A stretch of DNA of 64,000 bases from Nonomuraea rubra (GTDB lineage: Bacteria; Actinomycetota; Actinomycetes; Streptosporangiales; Streptosporangiaceae): the NCBI RefSeq assembly GCF_014207985.1, contig NZ_JACHMI010000001.1, forward strand, positions 4,199,001 through 4,263,000, written 5' to 3'. A program made the translations under genes and the position numbers. Under the pieces are notes generated by a model. That model searched no databases. It saw only the letters and a list, made by a program, of their open reading frames with translations, and had not been told where the DNA came from. Of this stretch, positions 47,593 through 55,414 are shown in pieces (the first letter of the stretch is position 1; each line of letters begins with the position of its first letter).

Positions 47593-48932
47593 CCATTTCA
47601 CGACTGGGCCGCGCCGCCCTGGCCATCGCGGTGGCGCTGTCGCCGGCGGCCGCCTGTTCGCGGCAGAACCCGAAGGGCGAGGTGACCGTCCTCGCACTCT
47701 GGACCGGCAGCGAGAAGGCGGCGTTCACCGAGGTCCTCGAAGCGTTCAAGGGACGGACCGGGATCGTGCCCGTCTACCAGGACACCCGTGCGCTGCCCCA
47801 GGTCCTGCAGGCAGAGGTGGAGACGGGCAACCCGCCGGACGTGGCGATCATGGCGAGCGCCGGTGAGTTCGCCGAGTACGCACGTGACGGCAAGCTGGTG
47901 AAGCTGGACGGGTTGGTCGGCGAGCATCGCCGGGCCTTTAAGGAGCACTGGCTGCTGCCCATGGGAGAGGGGCGTGACCGGCACGTCTACGCGGTTCCCT
48001 ACAAGGTGAGCTTCAAGAGCGCCATCTGGTACCGCCCCGGCCGGACGCCCGAGCCGCCGCGGGAGAACTGGGACCGGCTCGTGTCCTACACGACCTCCCA
48101 GGCCGGCGCCGGGATCACCCCCTGGTGCATGGGCATGGGCGACGCGCCGAGCTCCGGCGGGACGGGCACCGACGCGATCGAGGACATCCTGCTCCACAGG
48201 TCGCCCGAGGTGTACGAGAAATGGGCGACGGGGCGGCAGAGCTGGAGCTCACCCGAGGTCAGGGACGCCTGGGAGACCTGGCACGAGGTGTTCGTCGAGC
48301 ACGCCTACGGCGGACCGCGGGCCGCGCTGTCGACGGACTTCCAGGACGGGGGACGCCCGATGTTCGCCGACCCACCCGGTTGCCTCCTGGAACACCAGGG
48401 CTCCTTCATCGTGGAGTTCTACGAGCAGTACCGGGGTCTTCCCAACGGCGCGCCGCGAGCCGGCGCGGACTTCGACTTCTTCCCCTTCCCCCCGTTCGAC
48501 CCGTCCGGGGACACGGCCGGCCAGCCGTGGCTGGGCGCGATCGATCTGGCCGTGATGTTCAACGACACCCCGCAGGCGCGCGAGCTCATCCGGTTCCTGG
48601 CCACGCGGGACGCACAGCTCATCTGGCCCAGCGACCCGCACCGGGGCGGCGGCGCGATCATGGCGAACGAGACCGTCGACGCCGCCGCGTACGGGGACCC
48701 GATCAGCAGGAAGATCGCCGGCATCGTCCACTCCGACCGGCCCATGTGCTTCGACGCCTCCGACGCCATGCCGCCCGCCATGCGCAACGCGTTCTCCCGG
48801 GCCGTCCTCGAATACCTGAACGACCCCGGCCGCCTGACGGGCCTGCTGGACAAGCTCGACGCCATTCACGCGGGCATCCCGCAAACGGCATGGCTGGACC
48901 TGCCGTGCGGAGACAAGGAGACACAGGAATGA
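47589..48932 (+). CDS. Extracellular solute-binding lipoprotein
   Basis: A 447-residue lipoprotein with lipobox around Cys23 (SPAAACS). The body resembles type-1 (sugar/oligosaccharide) ABC solute-binding proteins: VTVLALWTGSEKAAFTEVL, PPDVAIMASAGEFAEYA and PWLGAIDLAVMFND. No ABC permease or ATPase is adjacent. It is sandwiched between the GlnX-like gene and the Trypco1 gene by ATGA overlaps. It therefore probably acts as a signalling receptor rather than a transporter subunit. The ligand is unknown. Confidence 0.85.
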   Translation: MTISRLGRAALAIAVALSPAAACSRQNPKGEVTVLALWTGSEKAAFTEVLEAFKGRTGIVPVYQDTRALPQVLQAEVETGNPPDVAIMASAGEFAEYARDGKLVKLDGLVGEHRRAFKEHWLLPMGEGRDRHVYAVPYKVSFKSAIWYRPGRTPEPPRENWDRLVSYTTSQAGAGITPWCMGMGDAPSSGGTGTDAIEDILLHRSPEVYEKWATGRQSWSSPEVRDAWETWHEVFVEHAYGGPRAALSTDFQDGGRPMFADPPGCLLEHQGSFIVEFYEQYRGLPNGAPRAGADFDFFPFPPFDPSGDTAGQPWLGAIDLAVMFNDTPQARELIRFLATRDAQLIWPSDPHRGGGAIMANETVDAAAYGDPISRKIAGIVHSDRPMCFDASDAMPPAMRNAFSRAVLEYLNDPGRLTGLLDKLDAIHAGIPQTAWLDLPCGDKETQE

Positions 48933-49300
48933 GTGCCCTGTTCAGCTTCCACCTCGACCAGGGCGGCTCGGTCGTGGTCGAGCTCCCCGAGCCGCCCGGG
49001 GTCAGCCGGGCATCCTCCTGGAAGGAACGCGTCGTCGAGGACACCCGGCTGTCGTTCGAGAAGGCTCTGGCGAACGTCCGCGACGCCGCGAGTGCCGCGC
49101 TCGCCCAGTTCCAGGAGATGAGCCGGCGCCCCGACGAGGTGGAGCTCAAGTTCGGCGTGAAGCTCGACGCCAAGGCCGGGGCGGTCATCGCGCAGACCGG
49201 GCTGGAGGGCCAGTTCGAGGTGACGCTCAGGTGGCAGGCGACGCCTGACGACACCGCTACGACAGGGCTCGGGCCGCGTGCACCAGGGGAACGTGGCTGA
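48929..49300 (+). CDS. Trypsin-co-occurring domain 1 (Trypco1, CU044_2847) family protein
   Basis: A 123-residue protein starting MSALFSFHLDQGGSVVVEL. It contains the small beta domain, the helical ALANVRDAASAALAQFQEM segment and the VELKFGVKLDAKAGAVIAQTG stretch (here VELKFGVKLDAKAG and AVIAQTG), which are typical of Trypco1/CU044_2847 proteins. Such proteins co-occur with trypsin-like proteases in predicted conflict systems. The ATG overlaps the binding-protein stop. Its 3' end overlaps the convergent GH15 gene by 44 bp. Confidence 0.8.
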   Translation: MSALFSFHLDQGGSVVVELPEPPGVSRASSWKERVVEDTRLSFEKALANVRDAASAALAQFQEMSRRPDEVELKFGVKLDAKAGAVIAQTGLEGQFEVTLRWQATPDDTATTGLGPRAPGERG

Positions 49301-51011
49301 AGGCCTGGGGGAAGTTGCCGACCAGCCGCCCGTAGCGGGGGTCGTACTCCTCGGCCAGCAACCCCACGTCGTTGCGCAGCGACAGCAGCCGCTCGAACAG
49401 GTCCTTGGCCTCCTCCTTGCGCCCCTGCATCGCCATGACCTCCACCAGCCAGAAGCTGCACGCCAGGAACGCGCCCTCGCCGCCCTGCAGCCCGTCCACG
49501 TCGTTGTCCTCGGCGATCGGGTAGCGCAGCACGAACCCGTCGGACATGAGCTCCTTCTCGATGGCCGCCACCGTGCCGGTCACCCGCGGGTCGTCGACCG
49601 GCAGGAAGCCGACCATGGGGATCATCAGCAGCGCCGCGTCAAGCTCGGACGAGCCGTACGACTGGGTGAAGGTGTTGCGCTGCGCGTCGAAGCCCTTGTC
49701 GCAGATCTCCGCGTGGATGACGTCGCGCAGCGTCCGCCACTTGTCCACCGGCCCGGTACGGCCGAAGTGCTCGACGTACTTGACGGCCCGGTCGAGCGCC
49801 GCCCAGCACATCACCTTGGAGTGCACGAAGTGCCTGCGCGGGCCGCGCACCTCCCACAGGCCCTCGTCCGGCTCGTCCCAGTGGTCCTCCACGTAGTCGA
49901 GGAGCTGCCGCTGGATGGTCCACGCCCGGTCGTCGGCGGACAGGCCGCGGGTGCGCGAGACGAACAGGCAGTTCATCACCTCGCCGTAGACGTCGAGCTG
50001 GAGCTGCTTGACCGCCTCGTTGCCGATGCGCACCGGGCGGGAGTCCTCGTAGCCGTCGAGCCAGTCGAGGCGCAGCTCGGGCAGGCGGCGCTCGCCCGCG
50101 ACGCCGTACATGATCTGGAGGTCCTGCGGGCGGCCGGCGATCGCGCGCAGCAGCCAGGCGCGCCAGTCGCCCGCCTCCTCCAGGTAGCCGGAGCTGATCA
50201 GCGCGTCGAGCGTCAGCGTGGCGTCGCGCAGCCAGCAGAAGCGGTAGTCCCAGTTGCGCACCCCGCCGAGGTCCTCGGGCAGGGACGTGGTGGGCGCGGC
50301 GACGATGCCGCCCGTCGGCGCGTACGTCAGGCCCTTCAGCGTGATCAGCGACCGCACCACGGCCTCGCGGTACGGGCCGGAGTAGGTGCACTTGCCCACC
50401 CACTCCTCCCAGAACGCCTGGGTCTCGTCGAGCTGGCTGTGGCAGTCGATCTGCGGCGGCATCGGCTCGTGCGAGGGATGCCAGGTGAACACGAAGGGCA
50501 GCCGGTCGCCCTCGTTCACGGTGAACGTGGCCCGGTGGGCGTAGTCGCCGCCCTTGAGCGGCACGGGGGAGTGCAGCCACACGGAGTCGGGCCCGCCGAT
50601 GGCCTGCAGGTGGCCGTTGGAGCGGCGGACCCACGGCACGATGCGGCCGTAGTCGAAGCGGACGCGGAGCTGCGTGGAGACCTGGACGGAGCCGGACACG
50701 CCCTCGACGATGCGTACGACGTCGGGATTGCGGTCACGCGGCGGCATGAAGTCCGTCACGCGGACGGTGCCCGTCGGGGTGTCCCACTCGCTCTCCAGGA
50801 TGAGCGTGTCGGGGCGGTAGCGCCGCCGGGTGGCGGGTTGCCTGCCGGTGGGCCCGAGCCACCAGTGCCCGTTGCGTTCGCTGCCGAGCAGGGCCGCGAA
50901 GCACGACGGCGAGTCGAACCTGGGCAGGCAGAGCCAGTCGATCGAGCCGTCCCGCCCCACCAGCGCGGCGGACTGCATGTCTCCGATCAGCGCGTAATCC
51001 TCGATCCGCAT
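49257..51011 (-). CDS. GH15 glucoamylase/trehalase-type hydrolase
   Basis: A 584-residue cytoplasmic family 15 protein. It starts MRIEDYALIGDMQSAALVGRD, given here as MRIEDYALIGDM and QSAALVGRDGSIDWLC. An N-terminal beta-sandwich is followed by an (alpha/alpha)6 barrel. Conserved RNWDYRFCWLRDA and WEVRGPRRHFVHSKVMCW regions are present. Actinobacterial members include trehalases as well as glucoamylases, and the substrate cannot be decided from sequence. Confidence 0.88.
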   Translation of the reverse strand: MRIEDYALIGDMQSAALVGRDGSIDWLCLPRFDSPSCFAALLGSERNGHWWLGPTGRQPATRRRYRPDTLILESEWDTPTGTVRVTDFMPPRDRNPDVVRIVEGVSGSVQVSTQLRVRFDYGRIVPWVRRSNGHLQAIGGPDSVWLHSPVPLKGGDYAHRATFTVNEGDRLPFVFTWHPSHEPMPPQIDCHSQLDETQAFWEEWVGKCTYSGPYREAVVRSLITLKGLTYAPTGGIVAAPTTSLPEDLGGVRNWDYRFCWLRDATLTLDALISSGYLEEAGDWRAWLLRAIAGRPQDLQIMYGVAGERRLPELRLDWLDGYEDSRPVRIGNEAVKQLQLDVYGEVMNCLFVSRTRGLSADDRAWTIQRQLLDYVEDHWDEPDEGLWEVRGPRRHFVHSKVMCWAALDRAVKYVEHFGRTGPVDKWRTLRDVIHAEICDKGFDAQRNTFTQSYGSSELDAALLMIPMVGFLPVDDPRVTGTVAAIEKELMSDGFVLRYPIAEDNDVDGLQGGEGAFLACSFWLVEVMAMQGRKEEAKDLFERLLSLRNDVGLLAEEYDPRYGRLVGNFPQAFSHVPLVHAARALS

Positions 51012-51090
51012 GCCTAGACGCTACTCGGAGAAGGGGTGATCCCGTGGCCGGGTCGATCATGTCGCGTCATGTCCGCCCCGGGCCACGGGA

Positions 51091-51693
51091 TCACGTCAGA
51101 GGGAACCAGCGGGTGAACACCTGCGTCAACGGCCCGATCGCCAGCGCGAACACCACGGTGCCCACGCCCACGGTGCCGCCCAGCAGCCAGCCCGCGGCCA
51201 GCACGGCGACCTCGATGGACAGGCGGGACAGCCGTACCGACATGCCGAGCCGCACCAGCCCCGTCATGATGCCGTCGCGGGGGCCGGGGCCCAGGCCGGC
51301 GCCGATGTAGAGCAGCGTGGACAGCGCGATGACGACCACGCCCATGACGAGGTAGAAGGACTGGAACGCCAGGTGGTCCGCCGTGGGCAGCAGGAAGATC
51401 GCGGCGTCCGCGAACGGGCCGACGAGCAGCACGTTGCTGATCGTGCCGAGCCCGGGCTTCTGCTTCATCGGGATCCAGAGCAGCATCACCAGCGCGCCCA
51501 CCGCGAGGATGACGGTGCCGATCGACAGGCCGGTGCGCAGGGCGGCGCCCTCGTGCAGGACGTTCCACGGGGCGTTGCCGAGGCCGGACTCCAACTGCAG
51601 GGCGATGCCGAGCCCGTACAGGGCCAGGCCGCCGTAGAGGCGGACGAGGCGGGCGGGCAGTGAACTCGGCAGCGGGACGGTTGATTCGCTCAT
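51091..51693 (-). CDS. YczE/YitT-family membrane protein
   Basis: A 200-residue integral membrane protein with about five hydrophobic helices and the family string GLGNAPWNVLHEG near residue 38, plus GLGPGPRDGIMTGL. ATG 51693 is chosen; a longer start would run into the shared promoter. It is divergent from a MocR-type regulator, the usual partner of YczE. The function is unknown; vitamin B6 or cofactor-related transport has been proposed for such pairs. Confidence 0.82.
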   Translation of the reverse strand: MSESTVPLPSSLPARLVRLYGGLALYGLGIALQLESGLGNAPWNVLHEGAALRTGLSIGTVILAVGALVMLLWIPMKQKPGLGTISNVLLVGPFADAAIFLLPTADHLAFQSFYLVMGVVVIALSTLLYIGAGLGPGPRDGIMTGLVRLGMSVRLSRLSIEVAVLAAGWLLGGTVGVGTVVFALAIGPLTQVFTRWFPLT

Positions 51694-51702
51694 GATGGCC
51701 CC

Positions 51703-51741
51703 AGATTGGCACCTTCCGATTTGCCAAAACAGGGCCAATCT
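51703..51741. promoter_or_regulatory. Candidate MocR operator between yczE and its regulator
   Basis: An inverted repeat AGATTGGC (51703-51710) and GCCAATCT (51734-51741) brackets the 62-bp divergent gap. A direct repeat of GCCAA (51723-51727 and 51734-51738) overlaps the right half. MocR regulators often bind direct repeats. Either arrangement fits repression of both genes. Confidence 0.5.
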
Positions 51742-51755
51742 CGAAAAGTGGCCTT

Positions 51756-53186
51756 ATGCGGCACATGTCAGCCATGCAGGTGGCCCGGCTCCTCGACGTC
51801 GACCCGGCGGCGCGCCCCTACTACCGAGCCCTGGCCGACTCCGTCCGCGCGCTCGTCATGGACGGCCAGATCCCCGTCCGCGTGCGCATGCCCGCCGAGC
51901 GCCACCTTGCCGAGACGCTCAAGGTCAGCCGCACCACCGTCACCGCCGCCTACGACCTGCTGCGCGAGGGCGGCTACCTGGAGAGCCGGCAGGGCTCGGG
52001 CAGCTGGACCGCCCTGCCCGACCCGGCCGTCTGGCCCGACAACCCGTGGCTCGGCACCGACCGCGACGGCCTCATCCAGCTCCACACCGCCGCTCCCGCC
52101 GCCCCCGCGGCCCTGCTCGCCGCCATGACGGAGGCGATGGAGGACCTGCCCAGGCACGGCATGGGCAACGGCTACGACCCCATGGGCCTGCCGTCGCTCA
52201 GGGAGCGGATCGCCGCCCGCTACACCGCCAGGGGAGTGGCCACCAGGCCGGAGCAGATCGTCGTCACCACCGGCGCCCAGCACGCCATCCACCTGGTCAT
52301 GGGCCTGCTGGCCGGCCCGGGCGACCCGGTGATCGTGGAGTCGCCGACGTACCCGCACGCCATCGACGCCGCCCGGCAGCGCGGCGCCCGCCTCGTCCCG
52401 GTCGGCGTCTCCCACGACGGCTGGCAGCCCGACCTCGTCGCCGGCGCCATGTGCCAGTCGGGCGCGCGCCTGGCCTACCTCATGCCCGACTTCCAGAACC
52501 CGACGGGCGCCCTCATGGAGAACCCCGTCCGCGCCGCCGTCGCCGGCGCCGCCCGCCGCGCCGGCACGCTGCTGGTGGTGGACGAGACCTGGTCGGAGCT
52601 GGCGCTGGACGAGGTGCCCGCCACCTCGCCGATGGCGGCCTTCGACAGCGACAACCGCGTCATCAGCATCGGCTCCGCCTCCAAGCTGTGGTGGGGCGGG
52701 CTGCGCATCGGCTGGATCCGCGCCACGGCCGCCCTGGCCCGGCGGCTCACCACGTTCCGCTCGTCGGTGGACATCGCCAGCCCGGTGCTGGAGCAGCTCG
52801 TCGTGGCGCGGCTGTTCGACCGGCTGGAGGAGACCCGCGCCGAGCGCCGCCGTACGCTGCGCGCCTCACGCGACACCCTGGCCGCGGAGCTGCGCGCCCA
52901 CCTGCCCGAGTGGTCGTTCGAGCGGCCGCGCGGCGGCGGCGCCCTCTGGGTCCGCCTGGACGGCGCCGGCTCCACCCCGCTCGCGGAGGCCGCGCTCTCC
53001 CATGGCGTACGCCTCGCGCCCGGCCCCTGGTTCGGCCTGGAAGGCACCCTCGAGGGTTACCTGCGCCTGCCGTACACGCAGTCGCCCAGCCTGCTCGCGG
53101 ACGCCGTCACCCGCCTGCGCGCCGCCCGCGACCACGGCCCCACCGGCGCCCCGCGCCCGTCGGACCAGCTCATCGCGATGGTGTGA
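51756..53186 (+). CDS. MocR/PdxR-family PLP-dependent transcriptional regulator
   Basis: A 476-residue GntR-type winged HTH (about 20-90, AETLKVSRTTVTAAYDLLREGG) fused to an aminotransferase-fold domain. The PLP-lysine region is IGSASKLWWGGLRIGWI, and MPDFQNPTGALM is the conserved cofactor-site segment. It regulates the divergent yczE gene and perhaps itself in response to PLP or an amino acid. Confidence 0.9.
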   Translation: MRHMSAMQVARLLDVDPAARPYYRALADSVRALVMDGQIPVRVRMPAERHLAETLKVSRTTVTAAYDLLREGGYLESRQGSGSWTALPDPAVWPDNPWLGTDRDGLIQLHTAAPAAPAALLAAMTEAMEDLPRHGMGNGYDPMGLPSLRERIAARYTARGVATRPEQIVVTTGAQHAIHLVMGLLAGPGDPVIVESPTYPHAIDAARQRGARLVPVGVSHDGWQPDLVAGAMCQSGARLAYLMPDFQNPTGALMENPVRAAVAGAARRAGTLLVVDETWSELALDEVPATSPMAAFDSDNRVISIGSASKLWWGGLRIGWIRATAALARRLTTFRSSVDIASPVLEQLVVARLFDRLEETRAERRRTLRASRDTLAAELRAHLPEWSFERPRGGGALWVRLDGAGSTPLAEAALSHGVRLAPGPWFGLEGTLEGYLRLPYTQSPSLLADAVTRLRAARDHGPTGAPRPSDQLIAMV

Positions 53187-53189
53187 GGG

Positions 53190-53798
53190 TCATTCGCCGA
53201 GGCCCTTGGCCAGCGGCGCGCGCCACTTGTAGCGCATGGCCGCGATCCGCAGCCCGAACGCCAGCAGCGCCGCCGCGAGCGTGGCCGGCCAGCCGTGCAG
53301 CCCGTGGTACGACAGCCCCGCCATCACGGCCGACCCCAGCAGCGCGGGCAGCGCGTAGAGCTGGCGGTCGTACAGCAGCGTGGGGATCTCCCCGGACAGC
53401 ATGTCGCGCAGCATGCCGCCGCCGACGGCCGTCGTGACCCCCAGGAGTGCCGCGTGCAGCGGGCTGAGCCCGTACTCCATGGCCTTCTCCGTGCCGACCG
53501 CGCAGAACAGGCCGAGGCCGGCCGCGTCCAGCACCAGGATCGCCGGCATCACGCGGGCCACGTGCGGATGCCAGAAGAAGACGATCACCGTCGCGGCCAC
53601 CGGCACCAGCACGTACCCGAGGCTCTGGAAGGCGATCGGCCGCACGTTCAGGATGAGGTCGCGCAGGACGCCTCCGCCGAGCGCGGTGATCTCGGCCAGC
53701 ACCGCCATCCCGACCACGTCGAGCCGCTTGCGCACGCCCATGAGCGCGCCCGACAGTGCGAAGACGAAGATGCCGGCGAGGTCGAGAAGTTCAGACAC
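53190..53798 (-). CDS. TRIC/UPF0126-family cation channel-like membrane protein
   Basis: A 202-residue protein with two tandem UPF0126 units and about six or seven helices. The conserved ITALGGGVLRDLIL and VTTAVGGGMLRDMLSG motifs are the paired glycine hinges. GTG 53798 is 12 bp after the POT gene stop; it lacks a clear ribosome-binding site, so the start is uncertain. The function is probably a monovalent cation channel. Confidence 0.85.
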   Translation of the reverse strand: MSELLDLAGIFVFALSGALMGVRKRLDVVGMAVLAEITALGGGVLRDLILNVRPIAFQSLGYVLVPVAATVIVFFWHPHVARVMPAILVLDAAGLGLFCAVGTEKAMEYGLSPLHAALLGVTTAVGGGMLRDMLSGEIPTLLYDRQLYALPALLGSAVMAGLSYHGLHGWPATLAAALLAFGLRIAAMRYKWRAPLAKGLGE

Positions 53799-53809
53799 GT
53801 TCGGAATGT

Positions 53810-55294
53810 TTACCGTATGGCGGGTTCGTGGTGCTCGGCCATCATCACCCGCAGCTTCCGCGTGAACATGAACAGCGCCAGCCCGGCCACGATCGCCATC
53901 GCCGCCAGTACCAGGTAGTACATCGGCTCCGACATCACCCGGCCGAGCCGCCCCGTCTGCCCGCCGACCGCGTCGCCCACCGACACCGCGATGAACCAGA
54001 TTCCGAGCATCTGCCCCTTGAACGCCTCGGGTGCCAGCTTCGTCGTCACCGACAGCCCGACCGGGCTCAGCGACAGCTCGCCGAACACCTGGATCAGGTA
54101 GACCAGCACCAGCCACCACACCGAGACCCGCCCCGCCCCGGCCAGCCCCGCGGCCACGGCCATCACCACGAAGCTCAGCCCCACCATGACCAGCGCGAAC
54201 CCGAACTTCTGCGGCGTGCTCACCCGCGTGCCCAGCTTCACCCACAGTGCCGCGAACACCGGCACGAAGATCATGATGAACAGCGGGTTGAACGACTGCG
54301 TCGTGGCCTGGTTGATCCTGATGCCGAACAGCGACAGGTCGGTGTGGTCCTGGGCGAAGAACAGCAGCTTGCTCGGCGCCAGGTCGTAGATCATCCAGAA
54401 GACGGCCGCCGCCACGAACAGCCAGATGTAGGCCTTCATCCGGATCCGCTCGTCCTCGGTCAGGTCGTGGCTGCCGAACATGATGTAACCGAAGTACGCC
54501 ACCGGCACGATGAGGATGACCAGCGTGAGCGCGACCGTGAACCGGTCGATCGTGAGCGTGCCGCTCGCCGCCCATGCGCCCAGCAGGACCGCGATCAGCA
54601 CCACGCCGAGGACCACGAGCCGGCCGAAGTGGCGCCGCTCGCGCCGTGACAGCCGCAGGCCGGGGCGCTCGCCGACGCCGCGCAGGCTCCTGCCGCCCAG
54701 CACGTACTGCAGCAGTCCCAGCGCCATGCCGACCGCCGCCGCGCTGAAGCCCAGGTGCCACCGGTCGCCCTCGGCCAGCCAGCCCACCACCAGGGGCGCG
54801 AAGAAGGCGCCGAGGTTGATGCCCAGGTAGAACAGCGAGAACCCGGCGTCCCTGCGCCCGTCGTCGCCCTCGGGGTAGAGCCGGCCGACCATGACCGAGA
54901 TGTTCGGCTTGAGCAGGCCGGTGCCGATGATGATCAGCAGCAGCCCCAGCCAGACGAAGAACGCCGACCGCACCGGGATCGCCATGCTGATGTGCCCCAG
55001 CATGATGACGAACCCGCCCCAGAACACCGACCTGCGCGCCCCCAGGATGCGGTCCGCGATCCACCCGCCCGGCAGCGCCACCAGGTAGATGAGCGCCCCG
55101 TAGACGCCCACCACCGCCTGGGACGTCTCCTGCGACAGCCCGAGACCCGCGTGCGCCGGCGAGGCCGCCATGAACGTGGCCAGGATCGCCCGCAGGCCGT
55201 ACCAGGAGAACCGCTCCCACATCTCGGTGCCGAACAGCGTCGCCAGGCCCCACGGATGCCCGAAGAACGTCCTGTCGCTCATCCACGCCCCCAT
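53810..55294 (-). CDS. POT-family proton-dependent peptide transporter
   Basis: A 494-residue MFS transporter of the POT/PTR2 family. The E-x-x-E-R-F motif is EMWERFSWYG on helix 1, and the PTR2 signature is in GWIADRILGARR and FSLFYLGINLGAF. About 14 helices are visible. It imports di- and tripeptides with protons. It is followed by the TRIC gene, possibly in one transcript. ATG 55294 or ATG 55282 could be the start. Confidence 0.9.
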   Translation of the reverse strand: MGAWMSDRTFFGHPWGLATLFGTEMWERFSWYGLRAILATFMAASPAHAGLGLSQETSQAVVGVYGALIYLVALPGGWIADRILGARRSVFWGGFVIMLGHISMAIPVRSAFFVWLGLLLIIIGTGLLKPNISVMVGRLYPEGDDGRRDAGFSLFYLGINLGAFFAPLVVGWLAEGDRWHLGFSAAAVGMALGLLQYVLGGRSLRGVGERPGLRLSRRERRHFGRLVVLGVVLIAVLLGAWAASGTLTIDRFTVALTLVILIVPVAYFGYIMFGSHDLTEDERIRMKAYIWLFVAAAVFWMIYDLAPSKLLFFAQDHTDLSLFGIRINQATTQSFNPLFIMIFVPVFAALWVKLGTRVSTPQKFGFALVMVGLSFVVMAVAAGLAGAGRVSVWWLVLVYLIQVFGELSLSPVGLSVTTKLAPEAFKGQMLGIWFIAVSVGDAVGGQTGRLGRVMSEPMYYLVLAAMAIVAGLALFMFTRKLRVMMAEHHEPAIR

Positions 55295-55414
55295 ACTCTC
55301 CGCGCCGTGCTGATCACTTTACGTGACGTTGCGCGCAGGCTCTTGCCGCTGCTGCGGGGGTGTGGTGCGATGCAGGCCAATCATGCAAGTGATTACTGAC
55401 TGGAGGCGGGTGCC

